Positions 1-9,871 are shown, counted from the first letter of the stretch. The stretch: DNA of 35,961 nucleotides from an uncultured Alphaproteobacteria bacterium (GCA_944391725.1 CALXUQ010000015.1:1-35961), one strand, 5' to 3'. Notes: generated from the letters alone by a model not told the origin. Numbers and translations: made by a program.

Positions 1-37
1 AAGGAGTTTTTTATCTGTAAAGCTGTAAGCTCTTTGG

Positions 38-67
38 AACTACCGGCCTAGCCGGTAGTTTTCTTGT
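38..67 (+). terminator. Intrinsic terminator for a gene left of the window
   Basis: A perfect 10-bp stem (38-47 with 51-60) closes a 3-base CTA loop and is followed by a T-rich tract (TTCTTGTT). The T tract lies on the plus-strand 3' side, so it would stop a plus-strand transcript entering from outside the window. No coding sequence is visible in 1-37. Confidence 0.6.
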
Positions 68-70
68 TAC

Positions 71-98
71 AAAAAACCGACGAGTTGATACCCGTCGG
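71..98 (-). terminator. Intrinsic terminator of the accA-rmuC operon
   Basis: On the minus strand a 6-7 bp stem (CCGACG with CGTCGG, 77-98) is followed immediately by six T residues (71-76). It lies about 20 bases beyond the rmuC stop codon, so it is well placed to end the accA-rmuC transcript. With the hairpin at 38-60 it separates two converging transcripts. Confidence 0.75.
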
Positions 99-118
99 CC
101 ACTTTAATCTCTTTTACT

Positions 119-1264
119 TTAAGCACTTTTTTCGCTCATATCCTCACTGCCATGATGCTCCAAAGAAATTTTTTGTTCTTCGCCCAGCTGAATGTCCTCA
201 ATCTTTTGGATACGGCGGGCAATCTTGCCGGAAGAAACCTTTATCCCGTCAATATCTTCATTGGCTTGTTTGAAGTGGCGACTCAAACTTTCAATTCGGC
301 CATCGAGCCGACCGATGTCATCTATTAACACCCCGACCTCTTTCTGAATTACGCCGGCTTGCTCACGCATTTTGGCATCTTTTAAGATTGCGCGAACCGT
401 GTTTAAGGTGGCCATCAAGGTGGTGGGAGAGACAATCCAAACCTTGGCACGATAAGAAGCCTCGACCACATCGGGGAAATTGGCGTGCAGTTCGGCATAA
501 ATCGCCTCGCTGGGCAAAAACATCAGGGCGGATTCCGCTGTTTCTCCGGCCACAATATATTTGTCGGCAATGTCTTTAATATGCTTTAAGACCGAAGCCT
601 TGAAAAATCGCTCGGCCTCCAGCTTTTCTCTATCATTTGCGGCCACGCGCAGGGCATGATAGCTCTCCAGCGGAAACTTGGAGTCAATTACAATCAACCC
701 CGGAGGATTGGGCAATTTCAGCACGCAGTCGGCGCGTTTTTGGTTGCTCAAAACTACCTGAAACTCATAAGCCGACGGCGGCAAAGCCGAGGTAACCAAA
801 TCGTTTAACTGGATTTCGCCAAAGGCCCCGCGAGCTTGCTTATTGGACAGCACTTCCTGCAAGGACACTACCTGCTCGGAAAGGGCGGAAATTTTTTGTT
901 GCGCCACATCTATCTTGGCCAGCCTTTCGCGCAAGTCGGTTAGAGTTTCGTTGGTTTTGACGGTATTTTGCTGCAAGCCTTCGCTCACATTTTTGCTAAC
1001 CTCCAGCAATTTCTCGTCCATAATTTTCAAAACAGAGAGCTTTTGCTCATTTATGGCCGAGGCAATTACATCTTGCTGTTGGCGAGAATATTCGGAAATT
1101 TGGGTTAAGCGGCCGGCAAGTTCAGCCTGACCCCGAAACAAAACATCAGCAACATTATGCAACTCACCGTTTTTGTTCCGAAACAGCAAGGCCCAGAGGT
1201 TAACCAACAGCAAAGCGCCAATGATAACCAAGGCTAAAATCTGGAATTCGGGAGTGAGTTGCAT
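119..1264 (-). CDS. rmuC: RmuC-family DNA recombination protein
   Basis: The 381-residue product has one N-terminal membrane segment (about residues 8-28), a long predicted coiled coil (about 40-150) and then the RmuC domain. Recognisable blocks are GAFGEIQL, VIDSKFPLE and ESALMFLPSEAIYAEL near the middle, and IVSPTTLMATLNTVRAI further on. RmuC proteins are membrane-anchored, carry a nuclease-like fold and limit recombination at short inverted repeats; the exact activity is not settled. The ATG at 1264 is preceded by an AAGGACA ribosome site and lies 16 bases after the accA stop, so the two genes are probably co-transcribed. Pairing with accA is a neighbourhood fact and does not imply shared function. 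Confidence 0.88.
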   Translation of the reverse strand: MQLTPEFQILALVIIGALLLVNLWALLFRNKNGELHNVADVLFRGQAELAGRLTQISEYSRQQQDVIASAINEQKLSVLKIMDEKLLEVSKNVSEGLQQNTVKTNETLTDLRERLAKIDVAQQKISALSEQVVSLQEVLSNKQARGAFGEIQLNDLVTSALPPSAYEFQVVLSNQKRADCVLKLPNPPGLIVIDSKFPLESYHALRVAANDREKLEAERFFKASVLKHIKDIADKYIVAGETAESALMFLPSEAIYAELHANFPDVVEASYRAKVWIVSPTTLMATLNTVRAILKDAKMREQAGVIQKEVGVLIDDIGRLDGRIESLSRHFKQANEDIDGIKVSSGKIARRIQKIEDIQLGEEQKISLEHHGSEDMSEKSA

Positions 1265-1280
1265 TTGTTGTCCTTACAGC

Positions 1281-2258
1281 TTAGCGGTTGGGATATTGCA
1301 AATTGCGCCCCATGGCTAAAAATTTCTCGGTGCGCTCTTGCTTGAGCTGGTCTCCGCTTAAGGGCATAAGCTCTTTTAGGTGGCGATGAATGGCGTTGCC
1401 AACTCGCTCAATGGTCAACTGCGGGTCGCGATGGGCGCCGCCGGTGGGCTCAGGGATAATCTCATCAATCACGCCTAATCTCTTCAAATCTTGCGCGGTT
1501 AGTTTCAGAGCCTCGGTGGCTTCTTTGACCTTATCGGCAGAGCGCCACAAAATAGAAGCACAGCCCTCAGGCGAAATCACCGAATAAATCGAGTGTTCAA
1601 GCATCAAAACTCGGTTAGCGGCCGCAATGGCAATTGCACCCCCGGAACCACCCATACCAATAACAATGGAAACCAGCGGCACCTTAATTTGCAAACATTT
1701 TTCAATGGAAGAGGCAATTGCTTCGGCTTGTCCTCTGGCCTCGGCCTCAACTCCGGGGAAGGCGCCGTCTGTATCCACAAAAGCAATTACAGGCATGTGG
1801 AACTTATTGGCCAGATCCATCAATCTTTGAGCTTTGCGGTAGCCTTCGGGTTTGGCCATACCAAAGTTATATTTAACACGGCTTTCCAAATCGTGGCCTT
1901 TTTCTTGACCTAAAACCACAACCGAAATGTTCTTAAAGCGGCCGATACCGCCAATCATGGCCTCGTCATCGCCAAAAACTCTATCTCCGCACAGCGGGGT
2001 AAAATCTTCAATTAAGGCATGGACATAATCCAAGCAATGCGGACGTTGCGGGTGACGCGAAACTTGGAGTTTTTGCCATGGCGTTAAATTTGCATAAGAA
2101 GCTTTCATTTGTCTCTCCAATTTTTGCTGCAGACGGGTGATTTCCGGCGTGATATCGACATCTTGTCCCTCTGCCAAATGGCGCATGGCTTCTATTTTAT
2201 CTTCAATCTCGACTATATTTTTTTCAAAATCGAGCACCAAAGTACTTTCGTTATTCAT
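1281..2258 (-). CDS. accA: Acetyl-CoA carboxylase carboxyltransferase subunit alpha
   Basis: The 325-residue protein matches the usual length of AccA. It has a helical N-terminus (about 1-60) and then the crotonase-fold carboxyltransferase domain, with GMAKPEGYRKA, the FVDTDGAFPG block, GMGGSGGA (about residues 200-210) forming an oxyanion-type loop, and SVISPEGCASILW. With AccD it transfers the carboxyl group from biotin on AccB to acetyl-CoA, giving malonyl-CoA for fatty-acid synthesis in the cytoplasm. accD, accB and accC are not in this window. It is the first gene of the accA-rmuC pair. The ATG at 2258 has a weak GAGATAA ribosome site; no strong promoter was found in 2259-2431 on this strand. 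Confidence 0.96.
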   Translation of the reverse strand: MNNESTLVLDFEKNIVEIEDKIEAMRHLAEGQDVDITPEITRLQQKLERQMKASYANLTPWQKLQVSRHPQRPHCLDYVHALIEDFTPLCGDRVFGDDEAMIGGIGRFKNISVVVLGQEKGHDLESRVKYNFGMAKPEGYRKAQRLMDLANKFHMPVIAFVDTDGAFPGVEAEARGQAEAIASSIEKCLQIKVPLVSIVIGMGGSGGAIAIAAANRVLMLEHSIYSVISPEGCASILWRSADKVKEATEALKLTAQDLKRLGVIDEIIPEPTGGAHRDPQLTIERVGNAIHRHLKELMPLSGDQLKQERTEKFLAMGRNLQYPNR

Positions 2259-2360
2259 TATTATCTCATCTGGTTGTTTAAACTGTTATGATGAATAACA
2301 CATTTTTTTTGAGATTTCGACTCTTATTTTGGCAGATTGTGCAAATAGTCGGTAAATTCC

Positions 2361-2388
2361 TTGAAATCTGACCTAAATGTAATACTAT
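2361..2388 (+). promoter_or_regulatory. Sigma70-type promoter for the 2432 gene
   Basis: TTGAAA (2361-2366) and TACTAT (2383-2388) are 16 bases apart, giving a start near 2395 and a leader of about 37 bases ahead of the TTG at 2432. It would drive the unknown membrane protein and the yejA-yejB genes that overlap it. Confidence 0.5.
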
Positions 2389-2431
2389 TATGGTGTTTTT
2401 GAAGATTAAACCACTTTGAGGAGTTGGCAAA

Positions 2432-3829
2432 TTGTTGGCATTGTCTTTTTTTACCGTTGTGTTTTCATCTTTGCTTTGGGTTATCTACGCTATTGTCCAA
2501 GTGGCAGATAAACTCAGCGACGGCGCTCTTAACAATGCCGGAATTGTCGATATTTCTATCTATGTGGCCTTTGTACTCCTGCCAGTGTTTGCTTTGTGGG
2601 TGATTTTCGGGATTATCAGCCAATATCTCCACAACCAGAATTTTAACCGCAATCTTTTTTATCTGCTCAGTCAGATGAAAAAAAATCAGGACTATTCTGA
2701 CCTTCTAGCGCGGATTATGCTTGAGGGGGAACAACAAATTAAAGACGGATTTGCCATTCAGCAATTTGACCTGTTTATCTCGGATATGAACGAACTTATC
2801 TCCGAAATTATTCAGCGCAGCTCGCTTGCCTCTCCAGAGCAAATCGACCGTTTGTGGAGCAAAGTGCGCAATGGCGGTAAGTGGGCGTTTGGCAAGGTGA
2901 TTATTGAGGTCAACCAAAATCAGCCCAGTTTCCAAATGCGCATTTTTGACAAGGCTATGCAAGACAAGGTTTTGGCCGGAACCATCATGGAATTTTGCGC
3001 TCGCTATCTCGGAACTGTCGACTTATTTGAAAAACATGACCATGAGAAAATCTTTCTCGGAATTATCGAAAACGGAGTTTTGGGAAAAGTATATTCCATC
3101 TTCTCACCGATTTCTGATGAACTGCGCCGTAAACGCAATGCCGCGCTCAAGCAAAAACCTCAAAATACCGATTTTGCCGCGCAAGCGAAATCTTCTTATC
3201 AGCCCGAGCTGGTGATTGATGATGAGGAAGAATCGCAAAAGCTTTCAGCGCCGGTCAGCAGTGTGAAAAGCGGGCGGGTAAACGCTCCTAAAACACCGAA
3301 ATTCAGTCTGTCTGACACCTTGTCCTTCTTGCGGCGCAAAAAAGAAAGCGAACCCCAAGAAGAAAGCGCTCCCGCCAGCGAGGAGAAAGATGTCCTTTCC
3401 ATCGCTTTGGAACGGAGTTTTGGTGCAACTACTCCAACTAAAGAAGAACCTTCGTTTAGCGTGTTTGACATCAAAACATCTACCACCGTTTCTAAACCCG
3501 TCGATGAGCCAAAGTTTTCTATCAGTTTGCCGGAAACGGATAATAATTCTTCGCTTATCAGTGAACCTGATAATGAAAATGTCAGCGGACCGAACCTTGA
3601 ACCTAAGCCCGTGAAAACGGTATCAAGACGTGCTCCTTATGCCGAAATGTCGAGCACTCAACGCACCCTTGATAATTTGCGCAAAGAGTGGGAAGACCTC
3701 AAAAAAGCTGAAGGTTCTTCTTATGAATCGGCTCCGACAGCCAACAAAGCTAATCCTACCGCCGAAAATGATGATAACCTGACATACCCGTTCGGAGGCT
3801 GGACCAATGAGGATAACTACAATAAATAA
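2432..3829 (+). CDS. Membrane-anchored protein of unknown function
   Basis: I do not recognise this 465-residue protein. Two membrane segments lie at the N-terminus (about residues 1-22 and 45-65). A folded, conserved-looking region follows to about residue 235. After that comes a long low-complexity, charged and Ser/Pro-rich tail to the end, likely disordered. The start is TTG, chosen because a GAGGAG ribosome site (2418-2423) is 8 bases upstream and no ATG fits; the second codon is also TTG and is a possible alternative. The last 23 bases overlap yejA, whose ribosome site lies inside this gene, so translation is probably coupled. A role with the peptide transporter is possible but not shown. 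Confidence 0.8.
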   Translation: MLALSFFTVVFSSLLWVIYAIVQVADKLSDGALNNAGIVDISIYVAFVLLPVFALWVIFGIISQYLHNQNFNRNLFYLLSQMKKNQDYSDLLARIMLEGEQQIKDGFAIQQFDLFISDMNELISEIIQRSSLASPEQIDRLWSKVRNGGKWAFGKVIIEVNQNQPSFQMRIFDKAMQDKVLAGTIMEFCARYLGTVDLFEKHDHEKIFLGIIENGVLGKVYSIFSPISDELRRKRNAALKQKPQNTDFAAQAKSSYQPELVIDDEEESQKLSAPVSSVKSGRVNAPKTPKFSLSDTLSFLRRKKESEPQEESAPASEEKDVLSIALERSFGATTPTKEEPSFSVFDIKTSTTVSKPVDEPKFSISLPETDNNSSLISEPDNENVSGPNLEPKPVKTVSRRAPYAEMSSTQRTLDNLRKEWEDLKKAEGSSYESAPTANKANPTAENDDNLTYPFGGWTNEDNYNK

Positions 3830-5621
3830 GTTTGCCGTCATTATTTTCTGCGCGCTTCTGCTTAATATCAATTCCGTGCGGGCTGAAGTTCTTCCTTATC
3901 TCAGTCTTTATGGCGAGCCTAAATATACCGAGCTGAAAAATTTTGACTATGTTAACCCTAACGCACCCAAAGGCGGACGTATCGTACTACCTGCTTATGG
4001 CGGGTTTGACAGTTTTAACCCCTTTATCTTTAAGGGAGTGCCGGCTTATGAGGCGGCCGGATTAACCTTTGATACTCTAGCCGTGGTGCCAAGCGATGAT
4101 ATTTCAACCGCTTATCCGCTGGTGGCCGAAAAATTTGACCTCGCTCCTGACCATAGCTACATCGGCTTTATTATTAACCCCAAAGCGCGATTTCATGATG
4201 GTTCAAAAATCACCGCCGATGATGTGATTTTTAGTTTCAATTCTTTAGTGGAAAAAGGCTCGCCGCTTTATAAAATATATTACAGTGATGTGGAGCGGGT
4301 GGAGAAAATTAACGACAATGAGGTGCGCTTTTACTTCAAGCCGCAAAGCCAAAACAAAGAACTTCCCCTTATCTTAGCCCAACTTCCGGTGCTTTCGGCC
4401 AAGTATTGGGAAGGCAAGGATTTTGCCAAACCGGAGCTCAAGCCGATGCTCACCAGCGGACCTTACAAGGTTAGCAAATTTGAACCGGGAAAATTTGTAG
4501 TTTTGGAGCGCGTAAAAAACTACTGGGCGCAAAATCTCCCTTCGCGCAAAGGATTTTTTAATTTTGATGAAATGCGCTATGACTATTATCAAGACACAAC
4601 CGTTACCCTGCAGGCGCTCTTTGCCGGAAATATTGACCTCAGAGAAGAATATATTGCCAAAATCTGGGTAACCGGTTATGACAATGAGCAAGTGAAAAAC
4701 GGCAGTATCAAAAAAGAAGAAATTGCCCACAACAACACCGCCATTTTGCAAAGCTTTGTATTCAACTTGCGGCGGCCGCAATTTCAAGACAAACGCGTGC
4801 GACAGGCAATCGGGCTGGCGTTTAATTTTGAATGGGCCAACCAAAACCTATTTTACAACCAATATCGGCGCTTGGACAGCTATTTTTCTAACTCGGAAAT
4901 GGCCGCTACCGGCAAGCCGCAAGGCAAAGAACTATCTATCTTAAAACAATATGCCAAAGATTTGTCGCCGGAGGTATTTGGCGAGCTCCCGACCCCGCCT
5001 TATCATGCCGATTATCGTAAAACGCGAGAATATCTCAAGCAGGCAGTGGCTCTACTCAAAGAGGCCGGATATGATTTTGTGGATGGCAAAATGGTTAATC
5101 TGGAAACCAAGCAACCCTTGGAAATTGAGGTTCTCAGCAATACGGCCAACGGTGCTTCTTTTACGCGGGTGATGCTCCCATTTATCAGCAATCTCGCTAA
5201 AATCGGTGTCAAGATGAGTTTTCGTAACATTGAAGTAAACATCTTCAAAAATCGGCTCGATAATTTTGATTTTGATATGGCTATTTTATCTTACCCGATG
5301 AGCCAAATGCCCGGGAACGAACAAAAAGAAATGTGGGGAAGTCTGGCCGCGGACAACAAAGGAAGCATGAACTGGGCCGGGGTGAAAAATCCGATTGCAG
5401 AAGAGCTGATTAACGGCTTTATCAAGGCTCAAAACAAAGATGATTATCTGGCTTATATCAAAGCATTTGACCGGGTGATGCGTCATGAATATTATCTCAT
5501 TCCCCAATGGTATGCTCCTTACCAAAGGGTGGCTTATCGGGATAAGTTTGAACACCATAAGACCGATTTGAAAGTGGGCTTACAAACCATGACCTGGTGG
5601 ATGAAGGGAGCTAAAAAATGA
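3807..5621 (+). CDS. yejA: YejA-like peptide ABC transporter substrate-binding protein
   Basis: A 604-residue family-5 extracellular solute-binding protein. A signal peptide of about 26 residues ends near SVRA. The mature start then reads like YejA proteins, with the [12 protein letters not shown] block that introduces this subfamily. The length fits. In enterobacteria YejA with YejBEF imports oligopeptides such as microcin C; the substrate here is unknown. The ATG at 3807 has GGAGG at 3794-3798, 8 bases upstream, inside the preceding gene. The stop overlaps the yejB start as ATGA (5618-5621), so the two subunits are translationally coupled. Confidence 0.87.
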   Translation: MRITTINKFAVIIFCALLLNINSVRAEVLPYLSLYGEPKYTELKNFDYVNPNAPKGGRIVLPAYGGFDSFNPFIFKGVPAYEAAGLTFDTLAVVPSDDISTAYPLVAEKFDLAPDHSYIGFIINPKARFHDGSKITADDVIFSFNSLVEKGSPLYKIYYSDVERVEKINDNEVRFYFKPQSQNKELPLILAQLPVLSAKYWEGKDFAKPELKPMLTSGPYKVSKFEPGKFVVLERVKNYWAQNLPSRKGFFNFDEMRYDYYQDTTVTLQALFAGNIDLREEYIAKIWVTGYDNEQVKNGSIKKEEIAHNNTAILQSFVFNLRRPQFQDKRVRQAIGLAFNFEWANQNLFYNQYRRLDSYFSNSEMAATGKPQGKELSILKQYAKDLSPEVFGELPTPPYHADYRKTREYLKQAVALLKEAGYDFVDGKMVNLETKQPLEIEVLSNTANGASFTRVMLPFISNLAKIGVKMSFRNIEVNIFKNRLDNFDFDMAILSYPMSQMPGNEQKEMWGSLAADNKGSMNWAGVKNPIAEELINGFIKAQNKDDYLAYIKAFDRVMRHEYYLIPQWYAPYQRVAYRDKFEHHKTDLKVGLQTMTWWMKGAKK

Positions 5622-6679
5622 GAAACTATATCTTAAAACGCTTACTCTTAATTCCCGTTACCCTATTTGGAATTTTGCTGGTTAATTTTGTGATTATTCA
5701 ATTTGCGCCCGGAGGTCCGGTGGAACAAACGCTCGCTAAATATCGGGGGCTTACGGCCGGTGGCGAGGCAGCTTCCGCCGTTTCGACCCAACTTAGTTCC
5801 GGAAAATATCAAGGGGCGCAAGGGGTGCCTGAGGATTTGGTCAAAGAGCTCGAAAAACAATTTGGTTTTGACAAGCCGGCTTATGTACGTTTTTTTAAGA
5901 TGCTCAAGGATTATGCCACTTTTGATTTCGGCAAGAGTTTTTATAAAGACAAAACCGTGGTTCAACTCATTGGTGAAAGAATGCCGGTTTCTATCTCGCT
6001 TGGGCTATGGGCAACGCTGATTATTTATCTGATTGCCATTCCGCTTGGTATCAAAAAAGCGGTTTGCGACGGCTCAAAATTTGATGTATGGACTTCGTTT
6101 GCCGTAATCATCGGGGCGGCTATTCCGGTATTTTTGTTTGCGGTATTTTTAATCGTGCTTTTTGCCGGAGGAACATATTTTAGTTGGTTCCCCTTGCGTG
6201 GGTTGACTTCCGATAACTGGTCTGAACTGTCTTTACTTGGCAAAATCGGTGACTATTTCTGGCATATCACCTTACCGGTGATTACTATGGTTATCGGCGG
6301 ATTTGCCAGCCTAACCATGCTGACTAAAAACTCGTTTATTGATGAACTCGGCAAACAATATGTACTGACAGCCCGTGCCAAGGGGTTAAGCGAGCGTCAG
6401 GTACTCTACGGGCACGTTTTTCGCAATGCCATGCTGTTGGTGATTGCCGGATTTCCGTCAATGTTAATTAAAATGTTGTTTACGGGTGCTTTATTAATTG
6501 AAATCATCTTCTCGCTTAACGGTCTTGGCTTACTTGGCTATGAGGCAATCTTAACCCGCGATTATCCGGTGATTTTCGGAACTTTATATATTTTCGGCTT
6601 GCTCGGCTTAATCTTAAAACTTATCTCAGATATTACTTATTCTTTGGTTGACCCGCGGATTAATTTTGAAGCCCGCTAA
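5618..6679 (+). CDS. yejB: YejB-like peptide ABC transporter permease
   Basis: A 353-residue inner-membrane permease of the binding-protein-dependent transport family. The N-terminal membrane helix leads into FAPGGPVEQ, typical of YejB, followed by a periplasmic-side insert (about residues 45-100). Several membrane helices follow, then an EAA-type loop ([21 protein letters not shown], split here: [10 protein letters not shown] and HVFRNA) that contacts the ATPase. The last block near [14 protein letters not shown] is also family-typical. A partner permease (YejE) and ATPase (YejF) are required for transport but do not follow: the next gene is on the other strand, 3 bases away. They must be encoded elsewhere or be lost. 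Confidence 0.88.
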   Translation: MRNYILKRLLLIPVTLFGILLVNFVIIQFAPGGPVEQTLAKYRGLTAGGEAASAVSTQLSSGKYQGAQGVPEDLVKELEKQFGFDKPAYVRFFKMLKDYATFDFGKSFYKDKTVVQLIGERMPVSISLGLWATLIIYLIAIPLGIKKAVCDGSKFDVWTSFAVIIGAAIPVFLFAVFLIVLFAGGTYFSWFPLRGLTSDNWSELSLLGKIGDYFWHITLPVITMVIGGFASLTMLTKNSFIDELGKQYVLTARAKGLSERQVLYGHVFRNAMLLVIAGFPSMLIKMLFTGALLIEIIFSLNGLGLLGYEAILTRDYPVIFGTLYIFGLLGLILKLISDITYSLVDPRINFEAR

Positions 6680-6682
6680 TTT

Positions 6683-7162
6683 TTAGCATTTGGGTTTGGA
6701 AGAATGCGATTTGGGGTCGTCTATGCTCAAATAACCCAAGCTCCAATACATCAGCAATTCTTCTTCGCCGGTGTTTTTATCAATTTCGGACATCAGGATT
6801 TTGAAACCATGGCGGCGATAAAACTGAACGGCGCGCAAGTTCTTGGCATATACCCTAAGACTTAAAATCGGCCAAACTTGCTGCAAAGTCAGCATTAAGG
6901 CACTGCCGATGCCTTTGCCTTGCAACTTGGGGTCAACAAAAATGCCACCGATGTAGGTCTTGTCCAACAAAGACACAAAACCGGCAATTTGGCCGTTTTC
7001 TTCCCACAAAATGGTGCGGGACTGCGGCAGGTATTTATCGCGAACCACCGGCATATTGCGGCGCCAATAATCTTCCGAAATGAAAGCGTGAGATTTTAGT
7101 GTGGCGGAAAGCCAAATATCCATCACGCGGTCAGTATCCTCAGCGGTCATATTGCGAATCAT
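6683..7162 (-). CDS. GNAT-family N-acetyltransferase
   Basis: A 159-residue single-domain GNAT enzyme. The acetyl-CoA pyrophosphate-binding motif A is clear: GIFVDPKLQGKGIGSALM (about residues 93-110), with Q/R-x-x-G-x-G/A in QGKGIG. The RAVQFYRRHGF segment is the usual motif B. These enzymes move an acetyl group from acetyl-CoA to an amine; the substrate cannot be read from sequence. The ATG at 7162 has AAGGAG 5 bases upstream. The gene lies 26 bases after parE on the same strand, so it may be read through from parE, and converges on yejB with only 3 bases between stops. Confidence 0.88.
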   Translation of the reverse strand: MIRNMTAEDTDRVMDIWLSATLKSHAFISEDYWRRNMPVVRDKYLPQSRTILWEENGQIAGFVSLLDKTYIGGIFVDPKLQGKGIGSALMLTLQQVWPILSLRVYAKNLRAVQFYRRHGFKILMSEIDKNTGEEELLMYWSLGYLSIDDPKSHSSKPKC

Positions 7163-7188
7163 TACGGCTCCTTGCGGTTGTGTGGAAG

Positions 7189-9177
7189 TTAGATATCCAA
7201 GTCATCAACAAATTTGGCGCGTTCAATGATAAACTTGAAGCGCAATTCCGGATTTTTGCCCATGAGGCGTTCAACCTGACGGCGGGTTTCAAAGGCTTCT
7301 TCTTTGCCTTCTTCGGTGGCCGCAGAGGGAACCAAAACTTTTAGCAAAGTACGGTTTTTCTTGTCCATGGTGGTTTCTTTAAGCTGCTGAGCACTCATCT
7401 CGCCTAACCCCTTAAACCGACTGATATCAGGTTTTTGATTGCCTTTGACCACTTTTTTCAATATGCGGTCTTTGTCTTCATCGTCTTGGGCATAGTAGTT
7501 ATTGCCGCCGACCACGATTTTATACAGCGGCGGGGTGGCAATATACAAGTGTCCGTTCTCAATGAGTTTGGGCATTTGTTGATAGAAAAAGGTCATGAGC
7601 AAAGAGGCAATATGCGCACCATCGACATCGGCATCGGTCATAATAATGATTTTTTCATAGCGCAGATTGTCTTCATTATAGTGGTCCTTAACTCCGCAAC
7701 CTAAAGCCTCAATCATATCTTTTATTTCTTGGTTTTGGGTGATTTTATCAAGACTGGCGGAAGCCACGTTTAAAATCTTGCCGCGCAGAGGCAAAATGGC
7801 TTGGGTGACGCGGTCGCGCCCCATTTTGGCCGAACCACCTGCGGAATCGCCCTCAACAATAAAGATTTCGGTATTTTCGGCCGCAGCCTGAGAACAGTCG
7901 GCCAATTTGCCGGGCAGGCGCAATTTTTTGGTCGGAGTTTTGCGGGTTTGGGCTTTTTCTTCTTTCTTTTTGCGGCGGCTTTCGGCACGCTCAATCACAT
8001 AATCAAGCAAAGCTGAGGCGTTCTCAACATCGGAGGTCAGCCAGTGGTCAAAAGAATCTTTAACCGCTTGTTCCACCAAACGAACTGCTTTGGCTGAGGT
8101 GAGTTTATCTTTGGTTTGGCCTTGGAACTGCGGGTCGCGGATAAAAACCGAAAGCATAATACAGGCATCGCTCAAAAAGTCCTCAGCCGTGATACCGGCG
8201 GCTTTTTTAACATTAGCCATTTCGCCATATTCTTTAAGGCCGCGTATCAGTGCCGACTTAAAGCCCATTTCGTGCGTACCGCCTTGAGGAGTAATCACGG
8301 TATTGCAGTATGAATAGCAAAAACCGTTTTCGTCTTCGGGCCAGGTGATAGCCCATTCGACGCGTCCCTCATCATTGGCCAATTCGGCATCACCGGTAAA
8401 AGATTTGCGGTTAATGGTGGTGCGGTTACCGACCTGATAGTTCAAAAAATCGCTCAAACCATTAGGGAAAATCAGTTCGGCTTCCAGCGGAGTGGTATCA
8501 CCTTCCGATAAAACTTCGGGAGCGCATTTCCACAAGATTTTAATGCCCTTAAACAAAAAAGCTTTGGAACGGGCCATACGATAAATCTTGTTGGGATTAA
8601 AAGTCGAGTTAGCACCAAAAATTTCGGCATCGGGATGGAAAGTGATTGATGTACCGCGGCGGTTGGGAGCATTGCCAATCTGCTCTAGTGCGGTTAGCGG
8701 TTTGCCTCTAGAATATTCTTGGCGATAAAGTTTTTTATCACGGGCAATTTCGACCACCAAGCGGTCTGACAAAGCATTAACCACCGAGAGCCCCACACCG
8801 TGCAAACCGCCGGAAACTTTATAAGCGCCACCGCCGAACTTGCCGCCGGAATGGAGCACGGTCATAATCACTTCAAGAGCAGATTTGCCGGGGTATTTGG
8901 GGTGAGGGTCAACCGGAATACCGCGGCCGTTATCGGTAATGGTGACCGAACCGTCGGCATTGACCTTGACCTCAATATGATTGGCAAAGCCGGCCACGGC
9001 CTCATCCATGGAGTTGTCCAAAATCTCGGCAACCAAGTGGTGCAGAGCCTGCTCATCGATACCGCCGATATACATTCCCGGGCGGTGACGCACCGGTTCC
9101 AAACCTTCCAAAACCTCAATATCTTGCGCCGAATATTCCTTGATTGCCGGCGCGGTACTCTCAAACAAATCGCTCAT
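7189..9177 (-). CDS. parE: DNA topoisomerase IV subunit B (ParE)
   Basis: A 662-residue type IIA topoisomerase ATPase subunit. The GHKL ATP-binding region has EILDNSMDEA, DNGRGIP and GGLHGVG. The TOPRIM region has EGDSAGGSAKMGRDR and DADVDGAHI, whose acidic residues bind Mg2+. ParE with ParC decatenates daughter chromosomes. The length (about 660, not about 800) and MYIGGIDEQALHHLVAEILD favour ParE over GyrB. I start at the ATG at 9177, which has GAGGAA 5-6 bases upstream; an in-frame extension to 9219 has no ribosome site and would run across the promoter and likely transcription start. parC is not in the window. Confidence 0.88.
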   Translation of the reverse strand: MSDLFESTAPAIKEYSAQDIEVLEGLEPVRHRPGMYIGGIDEQALHHLVAEILDNSMDEAVAGFANHIEVKVNADGSVTITDNGRGIPVDPHPKYPGKSALEVIMTVLHSGGKFGGGAYKVSGGLHGVGLSVVNALSDRLVVEIARDKKLYRQEYSRGKPLTALEQIGNAPNRRGTSITFHPDAEIFGANSTFNPNKIYRMARSKAFLFKGIKILWKCAPEVLSEGDTTPLEAELIFPNGLSDFLNYQVGNRTTINRKSFTGDAELANDEGRVEWAITWPEDENGFCYSYCNTVITPQGGTHEMGFKSALIRGLKEYGEMANVKKAAGITAEDFLSDACIMLSVFIRDPQFQGQTKDKLTSAKAVRLVEQAVKDSFDHWLTSDVENASALLDYVIERAESRRKKKEEKAQTRKTPTKKLRLPGKLADCSQAAAENTEIFIVEGDSAGGSAKMGRDRVTQAILPLRGKILNVASASLDKITQNQEIKDMIEALGCGVKDHYNEDNLRYEKIIIMTDADVDGAHIASLLMTFFYQQMPKLIENGHLYIATPPLYKIVVGGNNYYAQDDEDKDRILKKVVKGNQKPDISRFKGLGEMSAQQLKETTMDKKNRTLLKVLVPSAATEEGKEEAFETRRQVERLMGKNPELRFKFIIERAKFVDDLDI

Positions 9178-9207
9178 TATTTCCTCAATCAAATTCAATT
9201 TAGCCCT

Positions 9208-9236
9208 AAAATACAGCAAAGCTCCCGAATTTACAA
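9208..9236 (-). promoter_or_regulatory. Sigma70-type promoter of parE
   Basis: On the minus strand TTGTAA (9231-9236) and TATTTT (9208-9213) are 17 bases apart, giving a start near 9201 and a leader of about 25 bases to the parE ATG at 9177. Confidence 0.5.
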
Positions 9237-9267
9237 GGATTAAACATCAAAATTGAACAAATTTAAT

Positions 9268-9296
9268 TTGACAACATATGCTTAATGCCTTAATCT
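9268..9296 (+). promoter_or_regulatory. Possible promoter for the 9339 membrane protein
   Basis: A perfect TTGACA (9268-9273) is followed after 17 bases by TAATCT (9291-9296), a poor -10 match. It is divergent from the parE promoter in the same 160-base gap. Confidence 0.35.
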
Positions 9297-9338
9297 CGGC
9301 AACAATAGAAATATGTTTAATGCTTAAATTATTTTATT

Positions 9339-9764
9339 ATGGAAAAAATAAAAGTTAAAAGCTCTCCGCTGGAGTTTGCAATTTGGGCTATAGCAATTTG
9401 GGGGTTTTGTTTTGGGTTGGCATATAAGTCTTTTGACCCTTATGGCATTACTTCTTGGGCATTGTGTTTGACCTTAATGCTGGCCGATGTGTTGGTGTTT
9501 GCTCCTCGCAAAATTTCTTGGTTATATCGGGTTTGCATATTATTGCTCTGGTTGGGGGCTCCCTTAAAGCTGATGGAATGGGGACTGCAGTGGTGGTTAA
9601 TTATTCCGTTTTTGGTGGGGTGCGCATCCGTTATGGCCTTTATCCAAAACAAAAGCGCCAAGGGAATTGGCACTTTTTTCGTTCTCAGCTTGGTCTTGTT
9701 TTATGTGGTATCGCTAATCGGAATTGCGGTTTGCGCATTAATTCTGGAATTATTAGCTTTCTAA
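9339..9764 (+). CDS. Small multi-pass membrane protein, unknown
   Basis: A 141-residue hydrophobic protein with about four to five predicted membrane helices (roughly residues 11-28, 38-53, 63-80, 85-101 and 112-137), separated by short loops rich in Lys, Arg and Trp. I recognise no family. There is no clear Shine-Dalgarno sequence ahead of the ATG, only AT-rich DNA. It stands alone as a single-gene unit: a candidate promoter lies at 9268-9296 and a strong terminator at 9792-9819. The composition and clean reading frame make it a likely real gene. Confidence 0.68.
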   Translation: MEKIKVKSSPLEFAIWAIAIWGFCFGLAYKSFDPYGITSWALCLTLMLADVLVFAPRKISWLYRVCILLLWLGAPLKLMEWGLQWWLIIPFLVGCASVMAFIQNKSAKGIGTFFVLSLVLFYVVSLIGIAVCALILELLAF

Positions 9765-9791
9765 CCTAAAAATCTGCTTGGATTTTTTTAG

Positions 9792-9819
9792 CACCGGTTT
9801 CAAACCGGTGTTTTTTTTT
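9792..9819 (+). terminator. Intrinsic terminator after the 9339 gene
   Basis: CACCGGTTT (9792-9800) pairs perfectly with AAACCGGTG (9802-9810), in practice a 6-bp GC-rich stem with a 7-base loop, followed by nine T residues (9811-9819). It separates the small membrane protein from rpsB. Confidence 0.9.
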
Positions 9820-9871
9820 GCTTTTTTGATAAAAAATGCTTGCAAATTCGGTAAATAGTGATAAAAACATC

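Noticed and set aside
7189-9177. GyrB instead of ParE
   Set aside because: The protein is about 660 residues without the GyrB insert, and the N-terminal block matches ParE better; residual doubt is reflected in the confidence.
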